DNA of 5,759 nucleotides from assembly GCA_021161545.1 (NCBI GenBank), contig JAGHAJ010000121.1, positions 1-5,759 on the forward strand, given 5' to 3'. Each line of letters opens with the position of its first letter. The stretch's first letter is position 1. The DNA comes from Synergistota bacterium. Its GTDB lineage: Bacteria; Synergistota; JAGHAJ01. The notes under the pieces are model-generated. The model made no database searches, was not told where the DNA came from, and saw nothing but the letters and a program-made list of their open reading frames with translations. Shown here piece after piece: positions 5,447 through 5,759 of this stretch. A program made the translations under genes and the position numbers.

Positions 5447-5759
5447 CAAACGCAGATACCTGCAGTTCATGTAAAAAGAAGTGAAGCCATAACGATAGCC
5501 ATGATTGGAAATCCAAATACCGGGAAAAGTGCCCTATTCAACGCTTTAACCGGGGGGCATGCACACGTTGGGAATTGGCCAGGTGTAACAGTCGAAAAGA
5601 AAGAAGGAAAATTTGAGCATGGAGGTCAAACCTTTAACGTCATAGACCTACCCGGAACATACAGCCTAACAACCCACTCCATAGATGAAAGAATAGCACG
5701 AGACTTTATTCTCTCAGGCAATGCAGATATAGTCATAAACGTAGTAGATTCAACAAACA
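5444..5759 (+). CDS. feoB: FeoB ferrous iron transporter, N-terminal GTPase domain, cut by window end
   Basis: FeoB is the inner-membrane Fe(II) transporter with a cytoplasmic N-terminal G-protein domain. The 105 visible codons show P-loop GNPNTGKS (residues 22-29), switch [10 protein letters not shown] with the G2 Thr at about 49, G3 DLPGTYSL (68-75), switch [12 protein letters not shown], and the NVVD strand (99-102) that precedes the G4 NxxD motif beyond the window. All membrane segments lie outside. The start is ATG 5444, 16 bases after the feoA stop. About 15 residues lie ahead of the first beta strand (ITIAMIGNP), slightly more than in minimal FeoB proteins. It is last of the visible feo genes and should share the iron-box-controlled transcript. 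Confidence 0.96.
   Translation, partial: MQTQIPAVHVKRSEAITIAMIGNPNTGKSALFNALTGGHAHVGNWPGVTVEKKEGKFEHGGQTFNVIDLPGTYSLTTHSIDERIARDFILSGNADIVINVVDSTN

Overview
The window is bacterial and AT-rich, with a fairly compact gene layout. Two promoters have consensus or near-consensus sigma-70 hexamers, Shine-Dalgarno sequences are strong (AAGGAGGT), arginine is mostly AGA/AGG and isoleucine is often ATA. That codon bias is common in thermophilic and anaerobic lineages, and a ferrous-iron transport operon fits an anaerobic or micro-oxic lifestyle. The sequence alone does not let me name a phylum.

Layout, left to right. (1) The 3' two thirds of mnmG (plus strand), a tRNA wobble-uridine modification enzyme. 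(2) A minus-strand radical SAM protein of the YhcC/TIGR01212 family, which converges on mnmG and overlaps its 3' end by 20 bp. (3) A minus-strand tRNA-Gly(CCC) with an encoded CCA end and its own near-perfect promoter; the radical SAM gene lies 46 bp downstream with no visible terminator between. (4) A minus-strand 503-residue membrane-anchored coiled-coil protein of unknown function, with a periodic asparagine ladder and a beta-rich C-terminal domain. (5) A 277-bp divergent intergenic region holding an extended -10 promoter for the coiled-coil gene, a perfect 14-bp inverted repeat centred near -41.5 of that promoter, a 110-bp MITE-like element, and a consensus promoter for the feo operon followed by two abutting DtxR-type iron boxes. 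(6) A plus-strand iron operon: a feoC-like gene interrupted by an in-frame TAA, a DtxR-family repressor fused to a FeoA domain, a stand-alone feoA, and the start of feoB, which is cut by the window end.

Working model for the iron operon: the DtxR-FeoA protein senses intracellular Fe(II) or Mn(II), binds the two boxes over the transcription start, and shuts off its own gene together with feoA and feoB, so that Fe(II) import falls when metal is replete. A strong internal Shine-Dalgarno sequence lies just before the methionine that begins the fused FeoA domain. The same message may therefore also yield a free 74-residue FeoA, in addition to the separate 70-residue FeoA.

The points most worth a second look are the nonsense codon in the feoC-like gene, the possible internal start of the fused FeoA domain, the MITE-like element against the feo promoter, and the Asn-ladder coiled-coil protein with its inverted-repeat promoter. 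I saw no CRISPR array, no complete insertion sequence and no clear intrinsic terminator.
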